Assembly: GCA_963849635.1 (NCBI GenBank)
Contig: CAWKIA010000018.1
Coordinates: forward strand, 434,001 to 498,000
Direction: 5' to 3'
Origin: CAVRUD01 sp963849635
GTDB taxonomy: Bacteria; Chloroflexota; Chloroflexia; Thermomicrobiales; UBA6265
Length of the DNA: 64,000 bases
Shown: positions 26,458 through 35,375 of the stretch, piece by piece
Layout: each line of letters starts with the position of its first letter
How positions within the stretch are numbered: the stretch's first letter is position 1
Translations under genes and position numbers: made by a program
The notes under the pieces: model-generated
What the model was told of the DNA's origin: nothing
The model's database searches: none
What the model saw: only the letters and a program-made list of their open reading frames with translations

Positions 26458-27210
26458 TCATCCAAACCACGAGTCCCAGACGTACTCTCCGATTCCGCCA
26501 ACCTCGCGGACCATGTAGTTGAACTCATTGCTGCTGCCGGTCCGGATCGGGCTGTCGTCAGCGGCGGTAACGTACGCCTTGAGCCCGAGATCGTGAGCCA
26601 TTTTCTTGAGCCTGAGCAGATGGAATCCGTCGCTCACGATCAGGATGCGATCGAGGTCTCGGTCCTCAAGGATTGTTGCGACCCCTTGCAGGCTCTCCCA
26701 GGAGTCGCTTCCCTGATCTTCAAGAAGGATGGCCTGGTCCGGAACGCCTCGTTCCATGAGGTAGTCGTGGCTCGCTTCGGCCTCGGTGAAGGCGTCGCCC
26801 TCCTGCTTGCCGCCGGTAACGACCACCAGCGGCGCGACGCCCTCGTCCCAGACCTCAAGGACCCGATCCAATCGTGCTTTGAGGACTGGACTCGGCCGGC
26901 CGTTGTACTGGGCGGTACCCATTACGACGATCGCGTCAACCGGTCGGGTCTCATCAGTCCGCGCCTGCCAGTAGACAGCGCCAAGAAGCGACGCCCCCAG
27001 CACAGGAGGCGCCAGAATGGCGAGCACCAGGACGCTTAGAATCCAAAGCTTGATCTTCCGTCTGCGAGGTCTCACGGCCGGTAGGGAGACCAGCGTCGAC
27101 AACTCGGTGGTCGGCCCGTCGCCGTGTTGAGTCGACGGGCCAGCGGGATGTGCCCCGACGGTGACTTCCCCCTGCGGGTCGTATGGTTGCGTATCTCCCG
27201 AACTCGCCAT
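26458..27210 (-). CDS. YdcF/SanA-family (DUF218) membrane-anchored protein
   Basis: The 250-residue protein has a 50-residue polar N-terminus, one transmembrane helix (LWILSVLVLAILAPPVLGAS) and an outward DUF218 domain: DAIVVMGTAQYNGRPSPVLKARLD, PLVVVTGGKQEGD, SDSWESLQGVATIL and ILIVSDGFHLLR. Family members such as SanA and ElyC act in envelope integrity; the enzymatic role is unknown. The motif set is intact. The start at 27210 has a GGGG run just upstream and weak SD character, so the start is less certain than the domain. Confidence 0.87.
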   Translation of the reverse strand: MASSGDTQPYDPQGEVTVGAHPAGPSTQHGDGPTTELSTLVSLPAVRPRRRKIKLWILSVLVLAILAPPVLGASLLGAVYWQARTDETRPVDAIVVMGTAQYNGRPSPVLKARLDRVLEVWDEGVAPLVVVTGGKQEGDAFTEAEASHDYLMERGVPDQAILLEDQGSDSWESLQGVATILEDRDLDRILIVSDGFHLLRLKKMAHDLGLKAYVTAADDSPIRTGSSNEFNYMVREVGGIGEYVWDSWFG

Positions 27211-27299
27211 CCCCGAAGCATGACACCGGGAAACACAGACCTACAAGGCCGCCCCAGGTTCGATCGCTCTTTCGAGAGGCCGTACTCCCGGCTCCGCGG

Positions 27300-28445
27300 C
27301 TAGCCGGCTGGCGTGTCCTCGGGTTCGCCCTGCCGGCCCGACGCGGGTTCGGTCGGGCGGCGGCCCAGTTTGCCGTTCGCGACCAACGTGCCGAGTACGT
27401 CGTTGATCACCCGGACACCGAGGACCGAGGTGATATCCCCGACGTCGTACTGGGGAGCGACTTCGACCAACTCCATACCCGCCAGCCCCTCGCGGCAGAC
27501 CGTGTGCAGCATCCGGAAAGCCTCACGCGGTAGCAACCCACCGGACTCCGGCGTGCCAGTTCCCGGGGCGAATGCCGGGTCGAGGCTGTCGATGTCGAAG
27601 GAGAGGAAGACCGCCTTGGCGCCTTTCCAGGCGATCTCAAGTGCCATCTCGGCGATCCGATCTACGCCCCAGCGGTCGATGTCCCCGATCGTGATAACCG
27701 CGGCCCGGCGCTCCCTGGCGATTTGAACTCCTTGGCGCGACCCCGTCCATCCGCCGATGCCGATTTGGACCAGATTAGTGGCGGGCGCGTTGGGAATGTT
27801 GGTCGCGTGGAAGAACGGCGTGCCATGCATCCGCTCATCCAGGTTGTATTCCGACAGGTCGCTGTGGCGGTCGAAGTGGATGATCCCGATGTTGCCGTCG
27901 ACATACGGCGCCAATCCACGCACGTCGGGGTAGCCGATCGAGTGGTCGCCGCCCAGGATGACCGGGAAGATCTCGCGTTCATGGACGTAGGCGACGGCCT
28001 TGTCGATCTGGTCGAAGCTTTTTTCGATATTGGCGGGGATTACGGTGATGTCGCCGCAGTCGACCATGTCGAGCGACTCGCCCAAGTCGACGCCAAGTTC
28101 GAAGTTGTATCCCCCAGGCAGACCCGACATCTTGCGCAACGCCTGAGGACCGAACCGGGTGCCAGAACGAAATGTCGTGCCCGCGTCGAGCGGCGCTCCA
28201 ACAAAGGCGACGTGGACATCGCCCAGTTCGCGCATGTCCTCCTGATAAGGAACGCCCAGGAATGTCCCGGACGAGGAGTAGCGCGGGCGCGACCGGCTGA
28301 AGAGGGGGATGGAGCGATCATTGATACTGGCTGCCGATTCGAGACCGAGGAGGATTTCCTGCTCTCGCCGCTCCGTGGCACGGGCTGTCGGGAGCTCGGC
28401 CTCCCGCGCCATCATCTCGGTCCCGATGAGTTGCTCTCGATCCAT
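27300..28445 (-). CDS. Ureohydrolase family enzyme (agmatinase or guanidine hydrolase-like)
   Basis: The 381-residue protein has the arginase/agmatinase fold. The metal ligands are in VILGGDHSIGYPD, IIHFDRHSDLSEYN and SFDIDSLDPAFAPGTGTPE. Two features are unusual for plain agmatinases: the DRHSD motif in place of DAHxD, and the block MHGTPFFHATNIPNAPATNL with a QIGIGGW segment after it. These recall the ureohydrolase subfamily that includes the nickel-dependent guanidine hydrolase. There is also an N-terminal extension of about 70 residues. ATG 28445 is preferred because GAGGAG lies six bases upstream; an upstream ATG lacks one. No HypA/HypB-like nickel chaperones are adjacent. Confidence 0.85.
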   Translation of the reverse strand: MDREQLIGTEMMAREAELPTARATERREQEILLGLESAASINDRSIPLFSRSRPRYSSSGTFLGVPYQEDMRELGDVHVAFVGAPLDAGTTFRSGTRFGPQALRKMSGLPGGYNFELGVDLGESLDMVDCGDITVIPANIEKSFDQIDKAVAYVHEREIFPVILGGDHSIGYPDVRGLAPYVDGNIGIIHFDRHSDLSEYNLDERMHGTPFFHATNIPNAPATNLVQIGIGGWTGSRQGVQIARERRAAVITIGDIDRWGVDRIAEMALEIAWKGAKAVFLSFDIDSLDPAFAPGTGTPESGGLLPREAFRMLHTVCREGLAGMELVEVAPQYDVGDITSVLGVRVINDVLGTLVANGKLGRRPTEPASGRQGEPEDTPAG

Positions 28446-28519
28446 GCCAATCTCCTCAGGTCCACTGGCGCTCAACATCACAACGGCAAGCCTGCGGATG
28501 CTAGCCCATCCGCAAAGGT

Positions 28520-30523
28520 TTAAGTCAACCCGGCCTCTTTTCCGGCGAGCGCCTTGCCGAGAGCCGCGATCTCATCGACGGCCCCCGGATTCTCGAGCGC
28601 GGTCGTATCTCCGGGTGGCAGGCCGAGATAGGCTGCCCGGATCACCCGGCGCATGATCTTGGCGTTGCGAGTTCGGGGTAGTTCGCGCACCACATCGACC
28701 GTCTCCGGCCGCAGGGACGCGCCGAGCTGGTCCGCCACCGACTTCCGGATCTCCTGGGCCAGCCCAGGCGTCACCTCGAATCCCGGGCGGAGCACGCAGA
28801 AGAGCGCGACAACCTCGCCCTTGACATCGTGCGGGATACCGATCGCGCCGGCCTCCTGCACGGCGGGATGGACGGTCGCCGCGGACTCCACCTCCGCCGG
28901 CCCAATCCGCTTGCCGGCGACCTTGAGTGTGTCATCTGACCGGCCGCGAATGAACCAAAAGCCCTCGTCATCGACTTCGGCCCAATCGCCGTGAACCCAG
29001 ATTTCCGGGAACCGTGACCAGTACGTGTCGATATAGCGGTCGTCGTCCCGCCAGAAGCCCTTCGTCATCCCGACCCAGGGCTGGCGGACCACCAGCTCTC
29101 CGACCGCACCGCGCACCGGGTTGCCGTGATCATCGACCACATCCGCATCCATCCCCGGCACGGGCCCGCTGAAGCCGCACGGCGCGATTGGCTCGGTGAC
29201 AACACAGCCCACGATTCCGCCGCCGGTTTCGGTGCCGCCAGAGTAGTTGATGATCGGGCACCGTTCCTTGCCGACCTTCGTGAAATACCACCACCACGGC
29301 CCAGGATTCCAGGCCTCACCGGTCGAGCCCAGAATGCGCAAGGACGAAAGATCGCGCTGCTCGACCCAGTCATCTCCCTGGGCCATGAGCGCCCGGATCG
29401 CGGTCGGCGCCGTCCCCAGAACGGTCACATCGTGGTTCTCCACGATCCGCCAGAGGCGGTCAGGCGCGGGAAAGTCGGGCGTGCCGTCGAAGAGCACGAC
29501 AGTCGCCCCGAGCATCAAACCGCCGGCAATAGCCCACGGACCCATCATCCAGCCGAGATCACTGAACCAGAAGAGAACATCTTCTTCCTTCAAGTCGAAG
29601 CAGTAAGCGAGATCGTGCGCGGCCTTGATTGGGAACCCCGAATGGACGTGCAGGGCGCCCTTCGGTTTTCCTGTGGTGCCGGAGGTATAGATGATCATGT
29701 ACGGGTCGTCAGCGGCGGTGCGTACGGAGTCAAAATCAGGAGACTTCGCGGGAACGAGATCGTCCCACCAGACGTCGCGGCCGTCCACCATGCTGACTGG
29801 CTCATGGTTGCGCCGCAAGACCAGGCAGCGCTCGACACTTGATGCCGACTGCAACGCACGGTCGGCAATCTCTTTGATGCCGATGGTCTTGCCGCGCCGC
29901 GGAAATCCATCCGCCGTGACCAGGACCTTTGCTTCGGCATCGCGGAGCCGCGAGGCGACGGCCTCCGGACCGAATCCAGAAAAGAGCGGCACGTAGATTG
30001 CCCCAAGCTTGCCGCACGCAAGGACGGTCATGACGGTCTCAGGCATCATCGGCAAGAAGATGCCCACCCTGTCCCCGCGGCCAACGCCGAGTTGGCGCAG
30101 AGCATTGGCTACCCTGTTGGTCTCGGCGGCGAGTTCGGCAAAGGTCAGGCGACGGGTGGATCCGTCGTCCCCTTCCCAGATAATGGCGTTCCGACTCCCC
30201 CGTCCGTCGGAGACATGGCGGTCAAGGGCGGTGTCGACATAGTTGAAGCCGCCGTCAATCCACCATTTTGCCCACGGCTTGCCATCGTCCAGATTGAGGA
30301 CGGCCGAGTACGGCGCATGCCAGGCGAGATCGAGGTCGCGGTCGACGGCAGCCCAATAGCGTGCCGGATCGGCGGCCGCCCAGTCGAGAAGCTCGTGGTA
30401 TCCGTCGACACCGGCTTGATCGCACAATCGTCGGAGCCTGCTCTGCGCAACGAGCTCTGGTGTTGGGCGCCACGCGGCTCCTGACTCCGAATGAATCTGG
30501 GCCTGGGCGCGTCCGGTGTCCAT
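28520..30523 (-). CDS. AMP-binding acyl-CoA synthetase, acetyl-CoA synthetase-like
   Basis: The 667-residue protein has an N-terminal ACS-type region (KPWAKWWIDGGFNYVDTALD) and the adenylation motifs IIYTSGTTGKPKGALHVHSG, ILGSTGEAWNPGPWWWY, YSGGTETGGGIVG, and HGDWAEVDDEGFWFIRGRSD. The C-terminal domain has LKVAGKRIGPAEVE and a conserved lysine in RTRNAKIMRR, the site of acetyl control in Acs. It activates a short carboxylic acid with ATP and CoA. The WWWY segment resembles acetyl/propionyl-type synthetases, but chain length cannot be stated. ATG 30523 is chosen because GGGGAGAGGAA lies just upstream. Confidence 0.88.
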   Translation of the reverse strand: MDTGRAQAQIHSESGAAWRPTPELVAQSRLRRLCDQAGVDGYHELLDWAAADPARYWAAVDRDLDLAWHAPYSAVLNLDDGKPWAKWWIDGGFNYVDTALDRHVSDGRGSRNAIIWEGDDGSTRRLTFAELAAETNRVANALRQLGVGRGDRVGIFLPMMPETVMTVLACGKLGAIYVPLFSGFGPEAVASRLRDAEAKVLVTADGFPRRGKTIGIKEIADRALQSASSVERCLVLRRNHEPVSMVDGRDVWWDDLVPAKSPDFDSVRTAADDPYMIIYTSGTTGKPKGALHVHSGFPIKAAHDLAYCFDLKEEDVLFWFSDLGWMMGPWAIAGGLMLGATVVLFDGTPDFPAPDRLWRIVENHDVTVLGTAPTAIRALMAQGDDWVEQRDLSSLRILGSTGEAWNPGPWWWYFTKVGKERCPIINYSGGTETGGGIVGCVVTEPIAPCGFSGPVPGMDADVVDDHGNPVRGAVGELVVRQPWVGMTKGFWRDDDRYIDTYWSRFPEIWVHGDWAEVDDEGFWFIRGRSDDTLKVAGKRIGPAEVESAATVHPAVQEAGAIGIPHDVKGEVVALFCVLRPGFEVTPGLAQEIRKSVADQLGASLRPETVDVVRELPRTRNAKIMRRVIRAAYLGLPPGDTTALENPGAVDEIAALGKALAGKEAGLT

Positions 30524-30704
30524 TTCCTCTCCCCTGTTGGATTCTTGGATTCTCGGAGAACTTGAGCAGTCGCCCGTAGCTTCGAGCGAGTGAAATTTCA
30601 CGCGATTTGGGACCGCGATTGTTGCCCTGGCGGCCGGCGCGGTCAAGCTTTCAAGCGGACCTCCGGACATCGTATGGCAGAATGGACCAACTGCGAGGAA
30701 GTGT

Positions 30705-31571
30705 ATGGGCTGGCGCCGAATCCGTGACAAGGTCCTACCAACAAGATCGGAGCACACGGGAGAGACGCCCACACCGGCGATGCCGCTCCATGTTTCGCCG
30801 GTCAGACCGGCACCACGCCTGGGTGATAGCGGGGTCGAGGCGCGCCTTGCGGGACTGCGACGCAGACGTGACGCCCTGCTCTTCGACATCGATCAGGGCC
30901 TCCTCGCGCAGCAACCAGTGAATCCATGGCAGGACCGGATCGAACTGCTCACAGATGCGCTAGCAACAATTGAGGCCGATCTCACCGCCATCGAAGGTCG
31001 GCAGGTGGTGCGTCGACCTCCGGTGGAACCAACACCGATTACCGCGATCTCAGCCGCGGGACACGACCTCATCCGCGTCAGGTTCTTAATCGGTGGAGAA
31101 CAGTTCGTTTTCGAGGAGCAGGCCGATTGGGACGAGCGCGGTGGTCCCACGGTCCGCGGCGACCTGCAACCCGTTGCTGGGGATGTCTCGCGATTGATTC
31201 CGCCGTCCTTTGACGTGGACGACCAGCGTGCGTTGAACGATCATTTGCGTGACAGCGTCGCGGTCTTCGCCTCGAACCTGCGCGATCGGTCCCTGGCCGG
31301 AGATCCGTTGCCGCAATCAGCCACGCTGCTTGAACTTGCCCGCCCTTGCTCGGAGTGCGGCGGCTGGATCGATTGGAACGGACGCTGCGCTGAATGCGCG
31401 CTTCGTGAGATGGAGCGACAGCGATTGCGCGCTGAAGCCAACCGGCTGGACGACGAACGACGCAAGGAAGCCGAGGAACGGCACAAGCTGGCCGAAGGGC
31501 TACCAATCTCACAGCGCCGGTTGACAGCCGTCGAAGCAGATATTCAGGCATTGGGCGGAGATATCGAATAG
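30705..31571 (+). CDS. Hypothetical coiled-coil protein with a possible zinc knuckle
   Basis: The 288-residue protein has no recognised family. A basic N-terminal region (RLAGLRRRRDALLFDIDQGL) is followed by a helical segment. A central alpha/beta region (VRFLIGGEQFVFEEQADWDE) is followed by a four-cysteine group in CSECGGWIDWNGRCAECALR that could bind zinc, then a strongly charged coiled coil (RLDDERRKEAEERHKLAEG). There is no signal peptide or membrane segment. The ATG at 30705 follows GAGGAAG. It reads into a small membrane protein 36 bases later, and the pair is probably co-transcribed. Confidence 0.6.
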   Translation: MGWRRIRDKVLPTRSEHTGETPTPAMPLHVSPVRPAPRLGDSGVEARLAGLRRRRDALLFDIDQGLLAQQPVNPWQDRIELLTDALATIEADLTAIEGRQVVRRPPVEPTPITAISAAGHDLIRVRFLIGGEQFVFEEQADWDERGGPTVRGDLQPVAGDVSRLIPPSFDVDDQRALNDHLRDSVAVFASNLRDRSLAGDPLPQSATLLELARPCSECGGWIDWNGRCAECALREMERQRLRAEANRLDDERRKEAEERHKLAEGLPISQRRLTAVEADIQALGGDIE

Positions 31572-31607
31572 GCAAGCAAGTCCAGCAGGCTGATCAGGAG
31601 GGACAGG

Positions 31608-32306
31608 ATGCACATCGACGTGTGGCTCGCCGGGAATGTACCTCTTGGCCTGTTCATGATCGTCCTGGTCGTGGCGATGGTCCGGGCGAACCGGATCTTT
31701 GTCCGTGATGTCGTAAACGATCCCGACGCAGGATGGCGCATCGTGCCCAAACTTGCGGCCGTCTCCGTCCTGGCCTTCATGGTGTGGGGCACGTTTGTTG
31801 ATAACTGGCGCCAGATCGTAGATTTGCCCTACCGGCTCTCGCAACGATTTCCCTCGAAGCGGGTCGAGTTCGATCCGACGCCGGACGCCTTGCGGGCGAT
31901 CACGTTCATCCTGATCGCCGCATCCTTGATTCCGGTCGCCGCCCTGTTTGCCCGCCACATCGGCGGCTATTTCGTACAGGTGGTGATGCTGATCGGCGCT
32001 GTGATCATGTGGGCTCCGCTCTTTGCCATTCGCCACCGGCTGGATATCAACCTTGCGCTCGGCTTTGGCGGCGACCACACCTCGCCGGCCGATATCTTTG
32101 GGTACGCGTTCTATCTACTGCTCGACTGGGCGGCCGTCGGATTGATCGTGCTCGCAAGCTATCTCATCGCGGTTTCGCTTGTAGCCATCCCGACAACACT
32201 GGTACTTGACCTAACGCACCACCGCCGGCCGAGCACGACCGATGAAGCGACCGATTTCTTCGCCGATCTCGGTCGCCGCGCGGCTCTGGCTGGATCGGAC
32301 CGCTAG
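31608..32306 (+). CDS. Hypothetical multi-pass membrane protein
   Basis: This 232-residue protein has about five hydrophobic segments: LGLFMIVLVVAMVRA, LAAVSVLAFMVWGTF, AITFILIAASLIPVAALFA, VVMLIGAVIMWAPLF and LLLDWAAVGLIVLASYLIAV. The C-terminal 35 residues are polar and probably cytoplasmic. AGGAGGGACAGG directly before the ATG supports the start. I do not recognise a family. It shares orientation and close spacing with the preceding coiled-coil protein, so a joint role at the membrane is possible but speculative. Confidence 0.65.
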   Translation: MHIDVWLAGNVPLGLFMIVLVVAMVRANRIFVRDVVNDPDAGWRIVPKLAAVSVLAFMVWGTFVDNWRQIVDLPYRLSQRFPSKRVEFDPTPDALRAITFILIAASLIPVAALFARHIGGYFVQVVMLIGAVIMWAPLFAIRHRLDINLALGFGGDHTSPADIFGYAFYLLLDWAAVGLIVLASYLIAVSLVAIPTTLVLDLTHHRRPSTTDEATDFFADLGRRAALAGSDR

Positions 32307-32319
32307 CGCAATCCCCGCC

Positions 32320-33174
32320 CTACGGCGACATCCGCACGGCAGAGGCCTTCATGATCGCCCGGAAGGTGTGGATGAAGTCGAGGCCGTCTGTCGGGGAGAA
32401 CGCGACTGTTCGCTCTCCAGCCCGCTCGACGGTCGGGATATAGCTGGCTTGATCGGCTCGCGTTTGGTGCTCGAAATCGAGCTCAACTCGACAGCCAACC
32501 GGCAACGTGAACGGCGACAACTCCCCAACCCGACGGACTGCCTCCTCGGCGCCCGCCCGGATCAACGCCTGTGCCTTTATGGGATGCACGTGCAAGGCAG
32601 AGAAGGTCGACAGCCCTTCCTTCACGGACACGCCGACAACCCGCTCTCCAAGCAATTCCTGAGTTTGGGCGACGGCCTTGATATCGCCGGTCACCAGTGC
32701 AACGGGGACCCCGAAGTGGCCCGCGACAATCGCGTTGATTCCGAACTCACCGGTTGAGAGCCCGTCCAGGCGAACATCATTGAGATAGCCGGACCAGGTG
32801 TGGGCAAGTGGTGCGTTTGGTGTGCCGGCCTTGGCGTGGTACCCCGTGTAGAACACGGCGCCGATGCCGTCGAGATCGACGCCCTGCATCATCCCGAGGC
32901 CCTTGTCATTGCCGCTGATGAACCGGCACTCGGGATGCAACTCGTCCGGAAGTAGGTTACGCATGCCATCGTGGCTGTCGTTGACAATGACCTCATCGGC
33001 CCCTGCTGCCAGCGCCCCTTCGATGGCCGCGTTCACCTCTAACGTCATCCGCCGCCGGGCCCGGTCGTACTCCGACTGGTTCGACGGTTCAGACCCAACT
33101 TCTGGCGGCATGACATGCACCCAGGAGACAACTCCGCACGTCCCCTCCATGTCGGCCGAAATGAGTACCTTCAC
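32320..33174 (-). CDS. M55-family metallopeptidase (DppA-like D-aminopeptidase)
   Basis: The 284-residue protein begins MKVLISADMEGTCGVVSW, where Asp and Glu bind the first zinc ions. NDSHDGMRNLLPDEL, FYTGYHAKAG with the metal-binding histidine, and GINAIVAGHFGVPV complete the DppA pattern. The prototype removes N-terminal D-amino acids from peptides; relatives are common in peptide uptake operons. GTG at 33174 is used since GAGGGGA lies nine bases upstream and the frame upstream has no family similarity. It lies 55 bases downstream of a flavin oxidoreductase gene on the same strand. Confidence 0.9.
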   Translation of the reverse strand: MKVLISADMEGTCGVVSWVHVMPPEVGSEPSNQSEYDRARRRMTLEVNAAIEGALAAGADEVIVNDSHDGMRNLLPDELHPECRFISGNDKGLGMMQGVDLDGIGAVFYTGYHAKAGTPNAPLAHTWSGYLNDVRLDGLSTGEFGINAIVAGHFGVPVALVTGDIKAVAQTQELLGERVVGVSVKEGLSTFSALHVHPIKAQALIRAGAEEAVRRVGELSPFTLPVGCRVELDFEHQTRADQASYIPTVERAGERTVAFSPTDGLDFIHTFRAIMKASAVRMSP

Positions 33175-33229
33175 TGCGCTGTCTCCCCTCAAACCACCGA
33201 AGACAATCTGACCGAACTCCAGATGCCGG

Positions 33230-34798
33230 TCACCGGATATCGCTAAACCGCGCAATGACCTCGTGGGCAGCGTTATGGCCCGGGGCACCCATCACACAGC
33301 CGCCCGGCCAGGCGCCAGCGCCGCAGAGATAGAGGCCACCGATCGGTCCTTCGTATGAGGAAGATCCCGGTACGGGCCGCATGTCGAACGCCTGCTCCGG
33401 CACGAGTTCACCCTGGAAGATATGCCCGCCGGTAAGGCCAAACCGCGCCTCGATGTCCGGCGGCGCCAGCACCTGCCGGGCAATGACGGAACCGGGCACG
33501 TTCGGCGCGTATCTGGCGAAGGTATCGATGACCCGATCCGCGATCTCGTCGCGGCGCTCATCCCAGGTTCCATCGGCAAGCCGGTACGGGAAATATTGGG
33601 AGAAGATCGAAATGGCGTGCTTGCCTTCCGGCGCCAGCGTGTTGTCCACCGCTGATTGCAGGTGGACATTGAGAAAGGGTTCGCTCGCCGGGTGGCCCTG
33701 GCGGGCTTCGTCACAGGCTCGCTGCATGTAGTCGATCGATGGGGCGATGAAGAGACCCCCGGTGACGCCCTGACGCTGATCCTGGCCCTCAAGGGCTGTG
33801 AACTTAGGCAGTTCGGTTACGGCCAGGTTGATCTTCATCACCGGGCTCTCGATCTTGATCGCCTCGATGTCCGCCTTGTAATCGGCGGGCACCTCGCCGT
33901 CCGGGACGAGCTTCAAGTACGTGCGCTTCGGATCGGCATTGGAGAGGACGACCCTGCTTTTGATCGTTTCCCCAGAGATGAGCGTGACTCCCGTTGCCCG
34001 CCCATTGCTGACGTTGATCTCGGCGACCTCGGCGCTCGTGCGGATGGTTACACCGCGCTTGCGCGCCACTCGGGCAAGCGCCTGCGTCACTGCGCCCATC
34101 GCCCCACGGACGTATGCCCAGGAGCCGCGCTTGCCGGTGACATTGCCCATCGAGTGGTAGAGCTTGACGTATCCGGTTCCCGCCTCGCGTGGCCCTCGGA
34201 ACGTACCGATGATGCCGGAAGCGGCCATGATCGCCTGGATTGGCTCGCTCTCGAAGAAGTACTCGGCAATATCGGCGGCAGACCCCAGATAAAACTTCTG
34301 GAATATCGAGGCCTCGTCGCGATTGCCGAACTCGGCGGCGACCTCGGCGAAGGTCGGCGGCCGGCGCAGGATGAACTTGTCCATCACCCTGGCGGCGCGC
34401 TCGGTGAAGTCGTCGTAATGATCGTAGTTGCGGGCGTCCTTCTCGGAGAACTTGCGGATCTCCGCCATGCACTGCTCGCGGTCTGACCACCAGGTGAGGT
34501 AGCGGCCATCCGGGAACGGGGCGAAGAACCGCGGATTGCGCTCCAGGAGTTCGATGCCCTCTTCCCAAGCACCGAGCTCATCGAAGATCTTCCGTGGCGC
34601 CAGCGAGAGGACATAGGAGCCGGTCGAAACCCGGAATCCTGGGATGAGCTCTTCGGTGATCGCGGCGCCGCCGACCTCGTGGTAGCGCTCAACCATGCAC
34701 ACATTCAGCCCGGCGCCCGCCAGGTAGCAGGCGGCCACAAGGCCGTTATGGCCCGCCCCGACGATGAGCGCATCAAACTCAGTCGCCCGTTCCGCCAT
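33230..34798 (-). CDS. FAD-dependent phytoene dehydrogenase-like oxidoreductase
   Basis: The 522-residue protein starts with an N-terminal Rossmann fold (DALIVGAGHNGLVAACYLA), an ADP-binding region VERYHEVGGAAITEE, and ends with the second FAD contact GGLYLCGAGAWPGGCVMGAPGHNAA. This is the amine-oxidase/phytoene-desaturase superfamily and most like the PYROXD2 type. It is unlikely to be a carotenoid enzyme because no carotenoid genes are nearby. Its substrate is unknown. ATG 34798 is preceded by GAGAGGAGAGG. Confidence 0.85.
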   Translation of the reverse strand: MAERATEFDALIVGAGHNGLVAACYLAGAGLNVCMVERYHEVGGAAITEELIPGFRVSTGSYVLSLAPRKIFDELGAWEEGIELLERNPRFFAPFPDGRYLTWWSDREQCMAEIRKFSEKDARNYDHYDDFTERAARVMDKFILRRPPTFAEVAAEFGNRDEASIFQKFYLGSAADIAEYFFESEPIQAIMAASGIIGTFRGPREAGTGYVKLYHSMGNVTGKRGSWAYVRGAMGAVTQALARVARKRGVTIRTSAEVAEINVSNGRATGVTLISGETIKSRVVLSNADPKRTYLKLVPDGEVPADYKADIEAIKIESPVMKINLAVTELPKFTALEGQDQRQGVTGGLFIAPSIDYMQRACDEARQGHPASEPFLNVHLQSAVDNTLAPEGKHAISIFSQYFPYRLADGTWDERRDEIADRVIDTFARYAPNVPGSVIARQVLAPPDIEARFGLTGGHIFQGELVPEQAFDMRPVPGSSSYEGPIGGLYLCGAGAWPGGCVMGAPGHNAAHEVIARFSDIR

Positions 34799-34960
34799 GA
34801 ACCTCTCCTCTCGGCTTGCCCTTACTCGGGCGCCGATTCGTTCTGATCAAAGCGTTGATGCTCGTCGTGCGTATGGCGCCGGATCATACCATCGGTTCAG
34901 GCGGAGGTCGCCGAATGCGTGGCCCTGGCAGGACGCCGAGCAAGAGTGACTCGATGGGCA

Positions 34961-34994
34961 CGACAAAATCCGGCCGGACCAAGTCCAGCCGGAT
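34961..34994 (-). terminator. Intrinsic terminator of rpsU
   Basis: ATCCGGC (34968-34974) pairs with GCCGGAT (34988-34994), and inside them GGAC (34976-34979) pairs with GTCC (34983-34986). On the minus strand the stem is followed by TTTTGTC. It lies about 50 bases downstream of the rpsU stop. Confidence 0.75.
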
Positions 34995-35045
34995 CGTCAC
35001 ACATGCTCGATTGCGACGTAGGCCCAGTGGCCGCTCGGAGCTTGA

Positions 35046-35228
35046 CTAGCTCTGATTGCGGCGGCGGCGGCGCTCAGCCTTGCGGCGCTTTGCCCGCTCT
35101 TCTTCCTGGGCGCTGATGAACCGCAGACCGCGGCGATGCTCCCGGATAATCCCGGAGCGCTCAATGCTCTTATTGAAGCGGCGGAGGAGCTGCTCAAAGC
35201 CCTCGGAATCGCGAATCTCAACGCGCAT
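35046..35228 (-). CDS. rpsU: 30S ribosomal protein S21
   Basis: The 60-residue strongly basic protein reads MRVEIRDSEGFEQLLRRFNK, then SIERSGIIREHRRGLRF and a C-terminal RRKAERRRRRNQS. This is bS21, which affects mRNA docking on the 30S subunit. It is a single gene with its own -10 box (35300-35295) and terminator (34994-34961). The start ATG 35228 has GGTGAG upstream. Confidence 0.93.
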   Translation of the reverse strand: MRVEIRDSEGFEQLLRRFNKSIERSGIIREHRRGLRFISAQEEERAKRRKAERRRRRNQS

Positions 35229-35294
35229 AAATCTTGCTCACCATCCTCGCTGATGCACACGGAGAAACTGTCCGTCACCGGCAATCCGCCGCAC

Positions 35295-35300
35295 ATTATA
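35295..35300 (-). promoter_or_regulatory. -10 element of the rpsU promoter
   Basis: A perfect TATAAT on the minus strand (35300-35295), with no good -35 at the standard spacing. It would start transcription near 35288, giving rpsU a leader of about 60 nt. Confidence 0.5.
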
Positions 35301-35375
35301 CGATACGCACGATCCGAACAGGAATATCCGGCACCGGCCCGTCCGCCGGACCGCTATCGAGAGGCGAATCGCTTC

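Noticed and set aside
28446..28519. Search for a guanidine riboswitch before the ureohydrolase gene
   Set aside because: Only 74 bases separate it from the upstream gene and no riboswitch-like conserved block was seen.
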